Below, in pieces: positions 1 through 7,558 of a stretch of 7,558 bases of DNA. The notes beneath the pieces are model-generated. The model saw only the letters and a program-made list of their open reading frames with translations. It was not told the origin of the DNA and did no database searches. A program made the translations under genes and the position numbers. How positions within the stretch are numbered: position 1 is the first letter of the stretch; each line of letters begins with the position of its first letter. Origin of the DNA: Quisquiliibacterium sp. (lineage in GTDB: Bacteria > Pseudomonadota > Gammaproteobacteria > Burkholderiales > Burkholderiaceae_E); the NCBI GenBank assembly GCA_030830765.1, contig JAURMJ010000006.1, positions 1 to 7,558 of the forward strand. Reading direction: 5' to 3'.

Positions 1-1029
1 GCTTTTTGGGGCGGCGAGGCAGGCACAGCCGCGAGTGGCGCTGGCTTGGCCTCCAGTGTGAAAAAGCCCGAAGGCCAGGAAATCGTCAGGCAACTGGCGG
101 CTCGGGCCGACATCGTCATCGAGAATTTTAGGCCGGGTGCCCTGGAAAAGTGGGGCCTGGGTTATGAGCAGCTGAGTCAGACCAATCCGGGGCTCGTGCT
201 GGTCCGCCTGTCCGGTTATGGCCAGAGTGGTCCCTATCGCGATCGTCCTGGTTTCGGTGCGATTGCCGAATCGATGGGTGGCATGCGTTATGTCACCGGA
301 TTTCCGGATCGGCCGCCGGTTCGCATGAACCTTTCGATCGGTGATTCGATCGCGGCGCTGCATGCGGTGATTGGCGCGATGATGGCTTTGCAGCAACGGC
401 ACAAGACCGGACGTGGTCAGGTGGTTGATGTCGCGTTGTATGAAGCCGTCTTCAACATGATGGAGAGCACGCTGCCCGAGTTTGACCGCTATGGTCTGGT
501 CAGGGAGCGGACCGGGACCAATCTGACTGGCATTGTGCCGTCCAATACCTATCCGACCGCAGATGGGCGCCATATCGTGATCGGCGGTAACGGCGATTCG
601 ATCTTCAAGCGACTGATGCGGGCGATCGGGCGTGATGATCTGGCCGATGATCCAGCCTTGTCCGACAACGCCGGCCGGGCGCAGCGGGCGCAGGAGCTTG
701 ACGATGCGATCAGCGCCTGGACCTCGCAGCAGTCGCTCGAAGACGCGCTGGCCGTCATGGAGCAGGCGGAGGTTCCTAACGGCAAGATCTTCAGCGCCGC
801 AGACATCGCCAGTGATCCGCAATTTGCGGCGCGCGGGATGATTGATCGTGTCGAGCTTGCCGACGGCAGCCTTTTGGCCACACCGGGGGTCGTGCCCAAG
901 TTGTCTGAGACACCGGGCAGCACGCGCTGGATCGGCCCAAAACTGGGCGCGCACACCTCGGAAGTCCTGGCTGAACTGGGGCTGGATGCCGCGGCAATCG
1001 ATCAACTGCGCAAGGATCGGGTTATCTGA
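1..1029 (+). CDS. CaiB/BaiF-family (class III) CoA-transferase, 5' end missing
   Basis: The reading frame is open from base 1 and ends at TGA 1027-1029, giving 342 residues. Family members usually have about 390-410, so some 60 N-terminal residues are missing. Class III CoA-transferases move CoA between carboxylic acids in the cytoplasm; the substrate cannot be read here. Family features seen, numbered within the fragment, are VIENFRPG (39-46), a GYGQSGPYRDRPGFG stretch, an MGGMRYVTG segment, IGDSIAALHAVIGAMMAL, and GRGQVVDVALYEAV. The last motif covers the region of the family's catalytic acidic residue, which appears to be Glu here. The C-terminal half (NTYPTADGRHIVIGG, SDPQFAARGMI) also fits well. 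The first ~20 codons (AFWGGEAGTAASG onward) do not resemble the RNK(K/R)S...L-LK segment expected before KKPEG. An initiator at TTG 46 is possible on paper but would leave a truncated enzyme and has no Shine-Dalgarno. The family call is firm; the specific function is unknown. Confidence 0.9.
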   Translation, partial: AFWGGEAGTAASGAGLASSVKKPEGQEIVRQLAARADIVIENFRPGALEKWGLGYEQLSQTNPGLVLVRLSGYGQSGPYRDRPGFGAIAESMGGMRYVTGFPDRPPVRMNLSIGDSIAALHAVIGAMMALQQRHKTGRGQVVDVALYEAVFNMMESTLPEFDRYGLVRERTGTNLTGIVPSNTYPTADGRHIVIGGNGDSIFKRLMRAIGRDDLADDPALSDNAGRAQRAQELDDAISAWTSQQSLEDALAVMEQAEVPNGKIFSAADIASDPQFAARGMIDRVELADGSLLATPGVVPKLSETPGSTRWIGPKLGAHTSEVLAELGLDAAAIDQLRKDRVI

Positions 1030-1064
1030 AGGCGACCGCTGTCAACGACATCGGCGGCACGAGA

Positions 1065-1079
1065 TTCAGGTTGCCTGAA
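1065..1079 (+). terminator. Small hairpin after the CoA-transferase gene, weak terminator candidate
   Basis: TTCAGG (1065-1070) pairs with CCTGAA (1074-1079) around a TTG loop, 36 bases after the stop codon. AGA/TCT could extend the stem across a 3-nt bulge. No T-run follows, so intrinsic termination is doubtful. Confidence 0.25.
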
Positions 1080-1126
1080 CCGTCTGTCGCACAGGCTGAT
1101 GGCGTGACGTTATCCAGGTTTCCTCC

Positions 1127-1158
1127 CCCTGCGTTCACCGTGGCGGCAAGGTGCAGGG
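1127..1158 (+). other. Bulged inverted repeat in the gene-free region upstream of carA
   Basis: CCCTG (1127-1131) pairs with CAGGG (1154-1158), and inside it CACC (1136-1139) pairs with GGTG (1150-1153), with a 4-nt bulge (1132-1135) and a 10-nt loop. It lies upstream of the proposed carA promoter. No T-tract follows. It could be the end of the preceding transcript or chance. Otherwise I see nothing gene-like between 1030 and 1200: the short open frames there lack ribosome binding sites and family resemblance. Confidence 0.2.
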
Positions 1159-1209
1159 ATTGGATGCATCGAAAGTCGCCGCCCTTCGCTCCTGGATCAG
1201 TCGGGCCTT

Positions 1210-1220
1210 GGTCGGACCGG
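1210..1220 (+). repeat. 11-base repeat, copy 1 (GGTCGGACCGG), just upstream of the carA -10
   Basis: GGTCGGACCGG occurs here and again, exactly, at 1341-1351, 131 bases later. The core GGTC-G-GACC is an odd-length palindrome, as operators often are. This copy would sit at about -40 to -30 relative to the predicted start near 1250, the region where a repressor or activator could act. No regulator is known for it and chance is possible. Confidence 0.5.
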
Positions 1221-1234
1221 CAGACGCCTGCACG

Positions 1235-1243
1235 TGGTAAAAT
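1235..1243 (+). promoter_or_regulatory. Predicted carA promoter (extended -10)
   Basis: TGGTAAAAT reads as an extended -10: TG one base upstream of TAAAAT (1238-1243), which matches TATAAT at 5 of 6 positions. No good -35 lies 16-18 bases upstream; the nearest TTG-type hexamer (TTGGTC, 1208-1213) is 24 bases away, so the TG extension would have to compensate. Transcription would begin near 1250 and leave a leader of about 126 nt before the carA start. It is the best promoter-like sequence in the 346-base gap before carA. Confidence 0.5.
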
Positions 1244-1295
1244 CCGCGGCAAATCCATCGCCCCCGGACTGACGCCCGCTTCCCTGTGATTGCTC

Positions 1296-1322
1296 CGACT
1301 GACGCGCTCCGCGTCCCGGTCG
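1296..1322 (+). promoter_or_regulatory. Hairpin in the predicted carA leader
   Basis: GACGCG (1301-1306) and CGCGTC (1310-1315) pair around the loop CTC. The outer arms CGAC (1296-1299) and GTCG (1319-1322) extend the stem across a 1-nt/3-nt internal loop. The 9-mer GACTGACGC at the 5' side (1297-1305) also occurs 30 bases earlier (1267-1275), so two upstream copies could compete for the same GCGTC arm. No T-run follows, so a classical attenuator is not visible. A regulatory role is conjecture. Confidence 0.3.
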
Positions 1323-1340
1323 TGTGCACAGTCGTACCCG

Positions 1341-1351
1341 GGTCGGACCGG
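1341..1351 (+). repeat. 11-base repeat, copy 2 (GGTCGGACCGG), in the carA leader
   Basis: This is an exact second copy of the sequence at 1210-1220. It lies 13 bases upstream of the carA Shine-Dalgarno, inside the predicted leader RNA. Together the copies bracket the predicted transcription start. Confidence 0.5.
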
Positions 1352-1364
1352 GCGATCTTGTCAC

Positions 1365-1369
1365 AGGAG
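1365..1369 (+). promoter_or_regulatory. carA ribosome binding site (AGGAG), decides the TTG start
   Basis: AGGAG lies six bases before TTG 1376, the usual spacing. The in-frame GTG at 1286 has no such site, so this motif favours initiation at 1376. Confidence 0.8.
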
Positions 1370-1375
1370 TGTTCC

Positions 1376-2527
1376 TTGCTGCCCCAATTGCCCCCCGCAG
1401 TGCTCGCGCTGGCCGACGGGACGATCTTTCGCGGCCATTCAATCGGTGCGCCGACGCGCGCAGATGGCGAGGTGGTGTTCAATACCGCCATCACCGGCTA
1501 TCAGGAGATCCTCACGGATCCGAGCTATTGCCGACAGATCGTCACCCTCACGTACCCGCACATCGGTAACTACGGCATCAATCCCGAGGACATCGAGGCG
1601 CGCAAGATCCATGCGGCCGGCCTGGTCATTCGGGATCTGCCTCTGCATGCCTCGAACTGGCGCAGCGCCGAGACGCTCAGCGCCTATCTTCAGCGCGAGG
1701 GGGTGCCGGGAATCGCCAATATCGATACCCGGAAGCTGACTCGCATCCTGCGCGAAAAAGGTGCGCAGGGCGGCTGCCTGATCGCTGCGGTCAACCCGGG
1801 CGATCTCATCGATGAGCAGGCTGCCGTTGCGGCCGCGCGAGGCTTTCCCGGCCTGGCCGGCATGGATCTGGCCCGCGTAGTCAGTACCGATAAGCCGTAT
1901 GCCTGGAACGAGACTGTATGGCAGCTCGGACAGGGTTACGGCGAGCGGCGTGAATCGCGCTTCAAGGTCGTGGCTTTCGATTTTGGCGTCAAACGCAACA
2001 TTCTTCGACTGCTGGCCGAACGCGGTTGTGAGATCACAGTGTTGCCGGCGCAATCGAGTGCAGCGGATGCACTGGCGCTCAAGCCTGATGGCGTTTTCCT
2101 GTCCAATGGCCCCGGAGATCCGGAGCCCTGCGACTACGCGATCGCCGCGGCCCGTGAGCTGATCGACCGCGGCATCCCGATCTTTGGGATCTGCCTGGGC
2201 CATCAGATCATGGGGTTGGCGTCCGGTGCCCGCACGATGAAGATGAAGTTCGGTCACCATGGTGCCAACCATCCGGTCAAGGATCTCGAGACCGGGCGGG
2301 TCATGATCACAAGTCAGAACCATGGTTTTGCCGTCGATCCCGACTCGCTGCCGGCGAACCTGAAAATCAGTCACGTGTCGCTGTTTGACGGATCCATTCA
2401 GGGGCTTGCGCGGACCGACCGTCCGGCGTTCTGTTTCCAGGGGCATCCTGAGGCCAGCCCGGGTCCGCATGATCCGGTCTACCTGTTCGACCGGTTTGTA
2501 TCGCTGATGCAAGCGAGCAAAGGCTGA
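1376..2527 (+). CDS. carA: Carbamoyl-phosphate synthetase small (glutaminase) subunit
   Basis: CarA hydrolyses glutamine and passes the ammonia through a tunnel to CarB, which makes carbamoyl phosphate for pyrimidines and arginine. From TTG 1376 the product is 383 residues, close to the 382 of E. coli CarA, and the family alignment begins at once ([11 protein letters not shown]). An open upstream extension to GTG 1286 would add 30 residues unlike the family and has no ribosome binding site. The N-terminal CPSase small-chain domain (about 5-140) carries [12 protein letters not shown] and DTRKLTR. The C-terminal class I glutamine amidotransferase domain (about 195-378) has the nucleophile Cys273 in FGICLGHQ and the partners His357 and Glu359 in [12 protein letters not shown], matching E. 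coli Cys269, His353 and Glu355 with a constant offset of 4. All catalytic residues are intact. carB follows 61 bases downstream, so the pair is presumably co-transcribed from the predicted promoter near 1240. Confidence 0.97.
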   Translation: MLPQLPPAVLALADGTIFRGHSIGAPTRADGEVVFNTAITGYQEILTDPSYCRQIVTLTYPHIGNYGINPEDIEARKIHAAGLVIRDLPLHASNWRSAETLSAYLQREGVPGIANIDTRKLTRILREKGAQGGCLIAAVNPGDLIDEQAAVAAARGFPGLAGMDLARVVSTDKPYAWNETVWQLGQGYGERRESRFKVVAFDFGVKRNILRLLAERGCEITVLPAQSSAADALALKPDGVFLSNGPGDPEPCDYAIAAARELIDRGIPIFGICLGHQIMGLASGARTMKMKFGHHGANHPVKDLETGRVMITSQNHGFAVDPDSLPANLKISHVSLFDGSIQGLARTDRPAFCFQGHPEASPGPHDPVYLFDRFVSLMQASKG

Positions 2528-2576
2528 GCGGTCAGGTCACGGCGAAAAAGAAGACGCAAGTAGGCAATCAAGAAGC

Positions 2577-2582
2577 AAAAGG
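2577..2582 (+). promoter_or_regulatory. carB ribosome binding site (AAAAGG) in the carA-carB spacer
   Basis: AAAAGG lies six bases before ATG 2589, a modest Shine-Dalgarno. The 61-base spacer (2528-2588) is A-rich, holds no hairpin with a T-run and no convincing promoter, and repeats GGCAATC at 2562-2568 and 2581-2587. This supports an operon read through from carA. Confidence 0.6.
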
Positions 2583-2588
2583 CAATCG

Positions 2589-5822
<3,234 letters not shown>

Positions 5823-5838
5823 GTTGCCTGCGCCGGGT

Positions 5839-5862
5839 GCGTCGCCGTGCGAACGGCGACGC
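5839..5862 (+). promoter_or_regulatory. Perfect 10-bp hairpin with GCGA tetraloop between carB and greA
   Basis: GCGTCGCCGT (5839-5848) pairs perfectly with ACGGCGACGC (5853-5862) around GCGA, a GNRA-type tetraloop. It begins 17 bases after the carB stop and ends 32 bases before the greA start. The following bases (CTTCACAACCC) contain no T-run, so it is not a canonical intrinsic terminator. It could stabilise the 3' end of carAB mRNA, mark a processing site, or partly attenuate read-through into greA. The structure is seen; the role is inferred. Confidence 0.6.
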
Positions 5863-5883
5863 CTTCACAACCCTATAAGGATC

Positions 5884-5887
5884 GGAG
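5884..5887 (+). promoter_or_regulatory. greA ribosome binding site (GGAG), decides the start
   Basis: GGAG lies seven bases before ATG 5895. The frame is open back to an ATG-less start at 5847, but that lies inside the hairpin region and would add 16 residues not found in GreA, so ATG 5895 is preferred. Confidence 0.8.
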
Positions 5888-5894
5888 AATACGA

Positions 5895-6371
5895 ATGGCG
5901 ACAATACCGTTGACGCTGCGCGGTGCTCAGCTGCTCAAGGATGAACTGCAGCGCTTGAAAAGTGTCGAGCGGCCTGCAGTGATCACCGCGATTGCGGAGG
6001 CGCGCGCCCAGGGCGATCTTTCCGAGAATGCCGAATACGATGCAGCCCGCGAACGTCAGGGCTTCATTGAGGGACGCATCGCTGAACTCGAATCCAAGAT
6101 TTCCAATGCGCAGGTCATCGACCCGAAATCGCTCCAGACTGAAGGTCGGGTCGTTTTTGCGGCGACGGTCGACCTCGAAGATCTTGAAGCAGGGTCCAAG
6201 GTGACTTATCAGATCGTCGGTGATGATGAAGCAGACATCAAATCAGGGCTGATTTCGGTATCCAGTCCGATTGCGCGTGCGCTGATCGGCAAGTACGCGG
6301 GCGATATTGCGGAAGTGCAGGCGCCGGGCGGAGTGCGTGAATACGAAATTCTTGACGTGCGCTACGAGTAA
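5895..6371 (+). CDS. greA: Transcription elongation factor GreA
   Basis: GreA enters the secondary channel of RNA polymerase and stimulates cleavage of the 3' end of backtracked transcripts, which releases stalled complexes. From ATG 5895 the product has 158 residues, exactly the E. coli length. The N-terminal coiled coil (about 1-75) opens with [15 protein letters not shown]. At its tip is GDLSENAEY with the acidic Asp41 and Glu44 that act at the polymerase active site, at the same numbers as in E. coli. The C-terminal FKBP-like domain (about 80-158) includes [27 protein letters not shown]. The gene follows carB after 72 bases. I see no convincing promoter in that gap, so it is probably read at least partly from carAB or from a promoter inside carB. 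The gene converges on yhbY. Confidence 0.97.
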   Translation: MATIPLTLRGAQLLKDELQRLKSVERPAVITAIAEARAQGDLSENAEYDAARERQGFIEGRIAELESKISNAQVIDPKSLQTEGRVVFAATVDLEDLEAGSKVTYQIVGDDEADIKSGLISVSSPIARALIGKYAGDIAEVQAPGGVREYEILDVRYE

Positions 6372-6379
6372 GTCGCAGA

Positions 6380-6425
6380 AGACAGGCAGTCAGCGGGGCC
6401 TCCCTCAGGAAGTCTGTCTCCTGAG
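6380..6425 (+). other. Two interlocking inverted repeats after greA
   Basis: AGACAG (6380-6385) can pair with CTGTCT (6414-6419), and CTCAGG (6404-6409) with CCTGAG (6420-6425). The two stems interlock, so they would form an H-type pseudoknot or compete. They lie 8-54 bases after the greA stop. No T-run is present. Chance cannot be excluded. Confidence 0.25.
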
Positions 6426-6449
6426 ATATCCCGCCGAGCGCTGCTGCTT

Positions 6450-6469
6450 GCCCGTGCTGATGTACGGGC
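6450..6469 (+). terminator. Hairpin in the greA/yhbY convergent spacer, possible terminator
   Basis: GCCCGTGC (6450-6457) pairs with GTACGGGC (6462-6469) around TGAT, with one G-U wobble when read on the plus strand. It lies in the 115-base spacer where both convergent genes end and where a two-way terminator would be expected. Neither side carries a T-run, so factor-independent termination is uncertain. Confidence 0.35.
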
Positions 6470-6486
6470 GTCCAGATACTGATCGG

Positions 6487-7149
6487 TCAGTCGCTGCGAC
6501 CGTGACCACGCGAACGGGAGCCGCCGGTCCTGGGGCCAGGCTTGCCCTGCAGGCGACTTGGCCCCCGCGTGTTGGGAGATGCCTGCCCGCGTTTTGGCGC
6601 GATTTTCTTGGCGCCGGACAGATCGGTGCGTTTGCCCGCAGTCTTGGGGCTAAGTGACTTGCCTGAGCCTGCACTGGTGCGCGTCTTGCTGGCCGAGCCT
6701 GCAGGCGTGCTCCTGGTGGAGGCGCGAGGTTTGGCCGGGGCTCTGGCGCGGCTCGGACCTGATTCGACGATGCCACCGAGTGCCTTTTTGGAACGATGTT
6801 CACCCCGACGCTTCAGGGGCAGACCCAGCGAGGAGGGGTCATCTGATTCGTCATCCTGGGGGCGGTAGACGACCAGCAGCTTGCCGATCATCTGAACCGG
6901 CGCGCACCCCAGCGCGTCGCAAAGCTGCTGCATCAGTGACTGACGCAATGCCCGGTCATCACCGAAGACGCGGATCTTGATCAGTGTATGGGCGGCCAGG
7001 GTCCGGCGGGCCTCAGCCAGCACAGCGTCGCTCAGTCCGGCTTCGCCGATCATCACGACCGGGTCGAGATGGTGGGCCTGGGCGCGTAACGCCTTACGCT
7101 CGGCCGGGGTCAGCGCCGGGGCCGGCTTGGTTTCATTGGATTCATTCAT
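6487..7149 (-). CDS. yhbY: YhbY-family ribosome assembly RNA-binding protein with long basic tail
   Basis: The 220-residue product begins with a CRM (YhbY) domain at about residues 13-97. It matches E. coli YhbY (97 aa): LTPAERKALRAQAH, then DPVVMIGEAGLSDAVLAE with the RNA-binding GxxG loop at Gly35-Glu-Ala-Gly38, LIKIRV, and VQMIGKLLVVYRP. E. coli YhbY associates with the pre-50S ribosomal subunit. After an acidic linker (QDDESDD, 98-104) comes a tail (113-220) rich in Lys, Arg, Ser, Pro, Ala and Gly. I count 28 basic and 4 acidic residues in 108, with no Cys, probably disordered and able to bind RNA. I recall similar extensions in Burkholderiales homologues. The start ATG (7149-7147) has no Shine-Dalgarno, and a -10-like TAAAAT ends six bases before it, so the mRNA may be leaderless. 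It is divergent from rlmE and convergent with greA. Confidence 0.93.
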   Translation of the reverse strand: MNESNETKPAPALTPAERKALRAQAHHLDPVVMIGEAGLSDAVLAEARRTLAAHTLIKIRVFGDDRALRQSLMQQLCDALGCAPVQMIGKLLVVYRPQDDESDDPSSLGLPLKRRGEHRSKKALGGIVESGPSRARAPAKPRASTRSTPAGSASKTRTSAGSGKSLSPKTAGKRTDLSGAKKIAPKRGQASPNTRGPSRLQGKPGPRTGGSRSRGHGRSD

Positions 7150-7155
7150 AACGTT

Positions 7156-7182
7156 ATTTTACGCCGCGCGGGATAATGTCGA
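7156..7182 (-). promoter_or_regulatory. Predicted yhbY promoter, leaderless arrangement
   Basis: On the minus strand TCGACA (7182-7177; 5 of 6 matches to TTGACA) precedes TAAAAT (7161-7156; 5 of 6 matches to TATAAT) with a 15-base spacer, somewhat short. If +1 falls seven bases after the -10, it is base 7149, the A of the yhbY ATG. No Shine-Dalgarno exists, which agrees with a leaderless start. Confidence 0.4.
7172..7177 (+). promoter_or_regulatory. Candidate rlmE -10 element (GATAAT)
   Basis: GATAAT matches TATAAT at 5 of 6 positions and would start transcription near 7184, 20 bases before rlmE. No convincing -35 is seen at 16-18 bases. It overlaps by one base the -35 of the opposing yhbY promoter, so polymerases could not occupy both at once. 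Confidence 0.35.
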
Positions 7183-7203
7183 TTCGTCGGATGCAAGAAA
7201 AAG

Positions 7204-7558
7204 ATGTCAAAAAAACGCCTCAACAAAGCCTGGCTGGCCAGGCACCTGAACGATCCCTACGTGAAGCTCGCGCAGCAGCACCATTATCGGTCGCGCGCAG
7301 CCTACAAGCTGATTGAAATCGACGAGCAGGATCGGCTGATCCGTCCAGGCATGACGATCGTGGATCTGGGCTCCGCGCCCGGAGCCTGGTCTCAGGTGCT
7401 GCGGGAACGGCTGGCCAAGCCTGGCGGTGGCCTGCGCGGACGTATCCTGGCGCTCGATATCCTGCCGATGGAGCCGGTCGCAGACGTGGAGTTCATTCAG
7501 GGAGATTTCCGCGAGGAACAAGTTCTCAGGCAACTTGAGGCACTGGTCGGAGACTCAC
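7204..7558 (+). CDS. rlmE: 23S rRNA 2'-O-ribose methyltransferase RlmE (FtsJ/RrmJ), 3' end missing
   Basis: RlmE methylates the 2'-OH of U2552 in the A loop of 23S rRNA (E. coli numbering), using S-adenosylmethionine, on the nearly mature 50S subunit. ATG 7204 opens a frame that runs off the window after 118 full codons; E. coli RlmE has 209 residues, so a little more than half is present. The sequence follows the family: a basic N-terminus ([13 protein letters not shown]), RSRAAYKL, the SAM-binding motif [13 protein letters not shown] (about 53-64) and ALDILPM, then FIQGDFRE. Two of the four catalytic residues known in E. coli (Lys38, Asp83, Asp124, Lys164) can be seen as Lys35 and Asp85; the others would lie beyond the edge. 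The ribosome binding site is weak (AAGAAAAAG before the ATG). ftsH usually follows in relatives, outside this window. Confidence 0.96.
   Translation, partial: MSKKRLNKAWLARHLNDPYVKLAQQHHYRSRAAYKLIEIDEQDRLIRPGMTIVDLGSAPGAWSQVLRERLAKPGGGLRGRILALDILPMEPVADVEFIQGDFREEQVLRQLEALVGDS

Noticed and set aside
1071..1289. Possible small protein (72 codons) in the gap before carA
   Set aside because: It has a TTG start with no ribosome binding site, no family resemblance, and overlaps the predicted carA promoter.
1286..1375. In-frame GTG-initiated N-terminal extension of carA
   Set aside because: It has no Shine-Dalgarno, its sequence is unlike CarA, and a strong site precedes TTG 1376.
1439..2512. Long open frame (357 codons) on the minus strand, antisense to carA
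   Set aside because: It lies wholly opposite a clearly conserved carA, shows no family resemblance, and is the usual by-product of GC-rich codon bias.
5874..5879. TATAAG resembling a -10 for greA
   Set aside because: A start from it would fall at the ribosome binding site (~5886), leaving no room for translation initiation, and no -35 is present.
6307..6868. Plus-strand open frames overlapping the greA end and the yhbY tail
   Set aside because: They shadow greA and the low-complexity basic tail of yhbY; their Arg/Pro/Ala-rich translations carry no motif.

Overview
The window is a conserved housekeeping segment of a GC-rich bacterial chromosome, most likely a betaproteobacterium of the order Burkholderiales and perhaps of the Alcaligenaceae. 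That placement is inferred from recalled family sequences and from the gene order carA-carB-greA / yhbY (reverse) / rlmE. No search was run. No mobile element, CRISPR array, tRNA or rRNA is visible.

Layout. Positions 1-1029 hold the 3' part of a CaiB/BaiF-type CoA-transferase gene whose 5' end lies outside the window. Its first ~60 bases do not read like the expected family sequence. A gene-free stretch of 346 bases follows (1030-1375). It holds a plausible extended -10 promoter for carA, a leader of about 126 nt with hairpins, and an 11-base sequence repeated on either side of the start of transcription. Then come carA (TTG start, 1376-2527) and carB (2589-5822), the two subunits of carbamoyl-phosphate synthetase. 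They are separated by 61 bases without a terminator and are presumably one operon. A perfect 10-bp hairpin with a GNRA tetraloop lies between carB and greA (5895-6371). greA converges on yhbY (reverse, 7149-6487), an RNA-binding CRM-domain protein with a long basic tail. A short divergent promoter region (7150-7203) separates yhbY from the start of rlmE (7204 to the window end), a 23S rRNA methyltransferase cut off by the window edge.

How the genes work together. CarA and CarB form one enzyme that makes carbamoyl phosphate from glutamine, bicarbonate and ATP for pyrimidine and arginine synthesis. GreA rescues backtracked RNA polymerase. YhbY and RlmE both act on the large ribosomal subunit. 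The locus therefore joins nucleotide precursor supply, transcript elongation and ribosome maturation. This looks like conserved gene order rather than a dedicated new system.

I found no convincing undescribed system. The points most worth checking are the apparently leaderless yhbY start with a promoter overlapping that of rlmE, the carA leader with its flanking repeat, the carB-greA hairpin, and the anomalous first ~60 bases.
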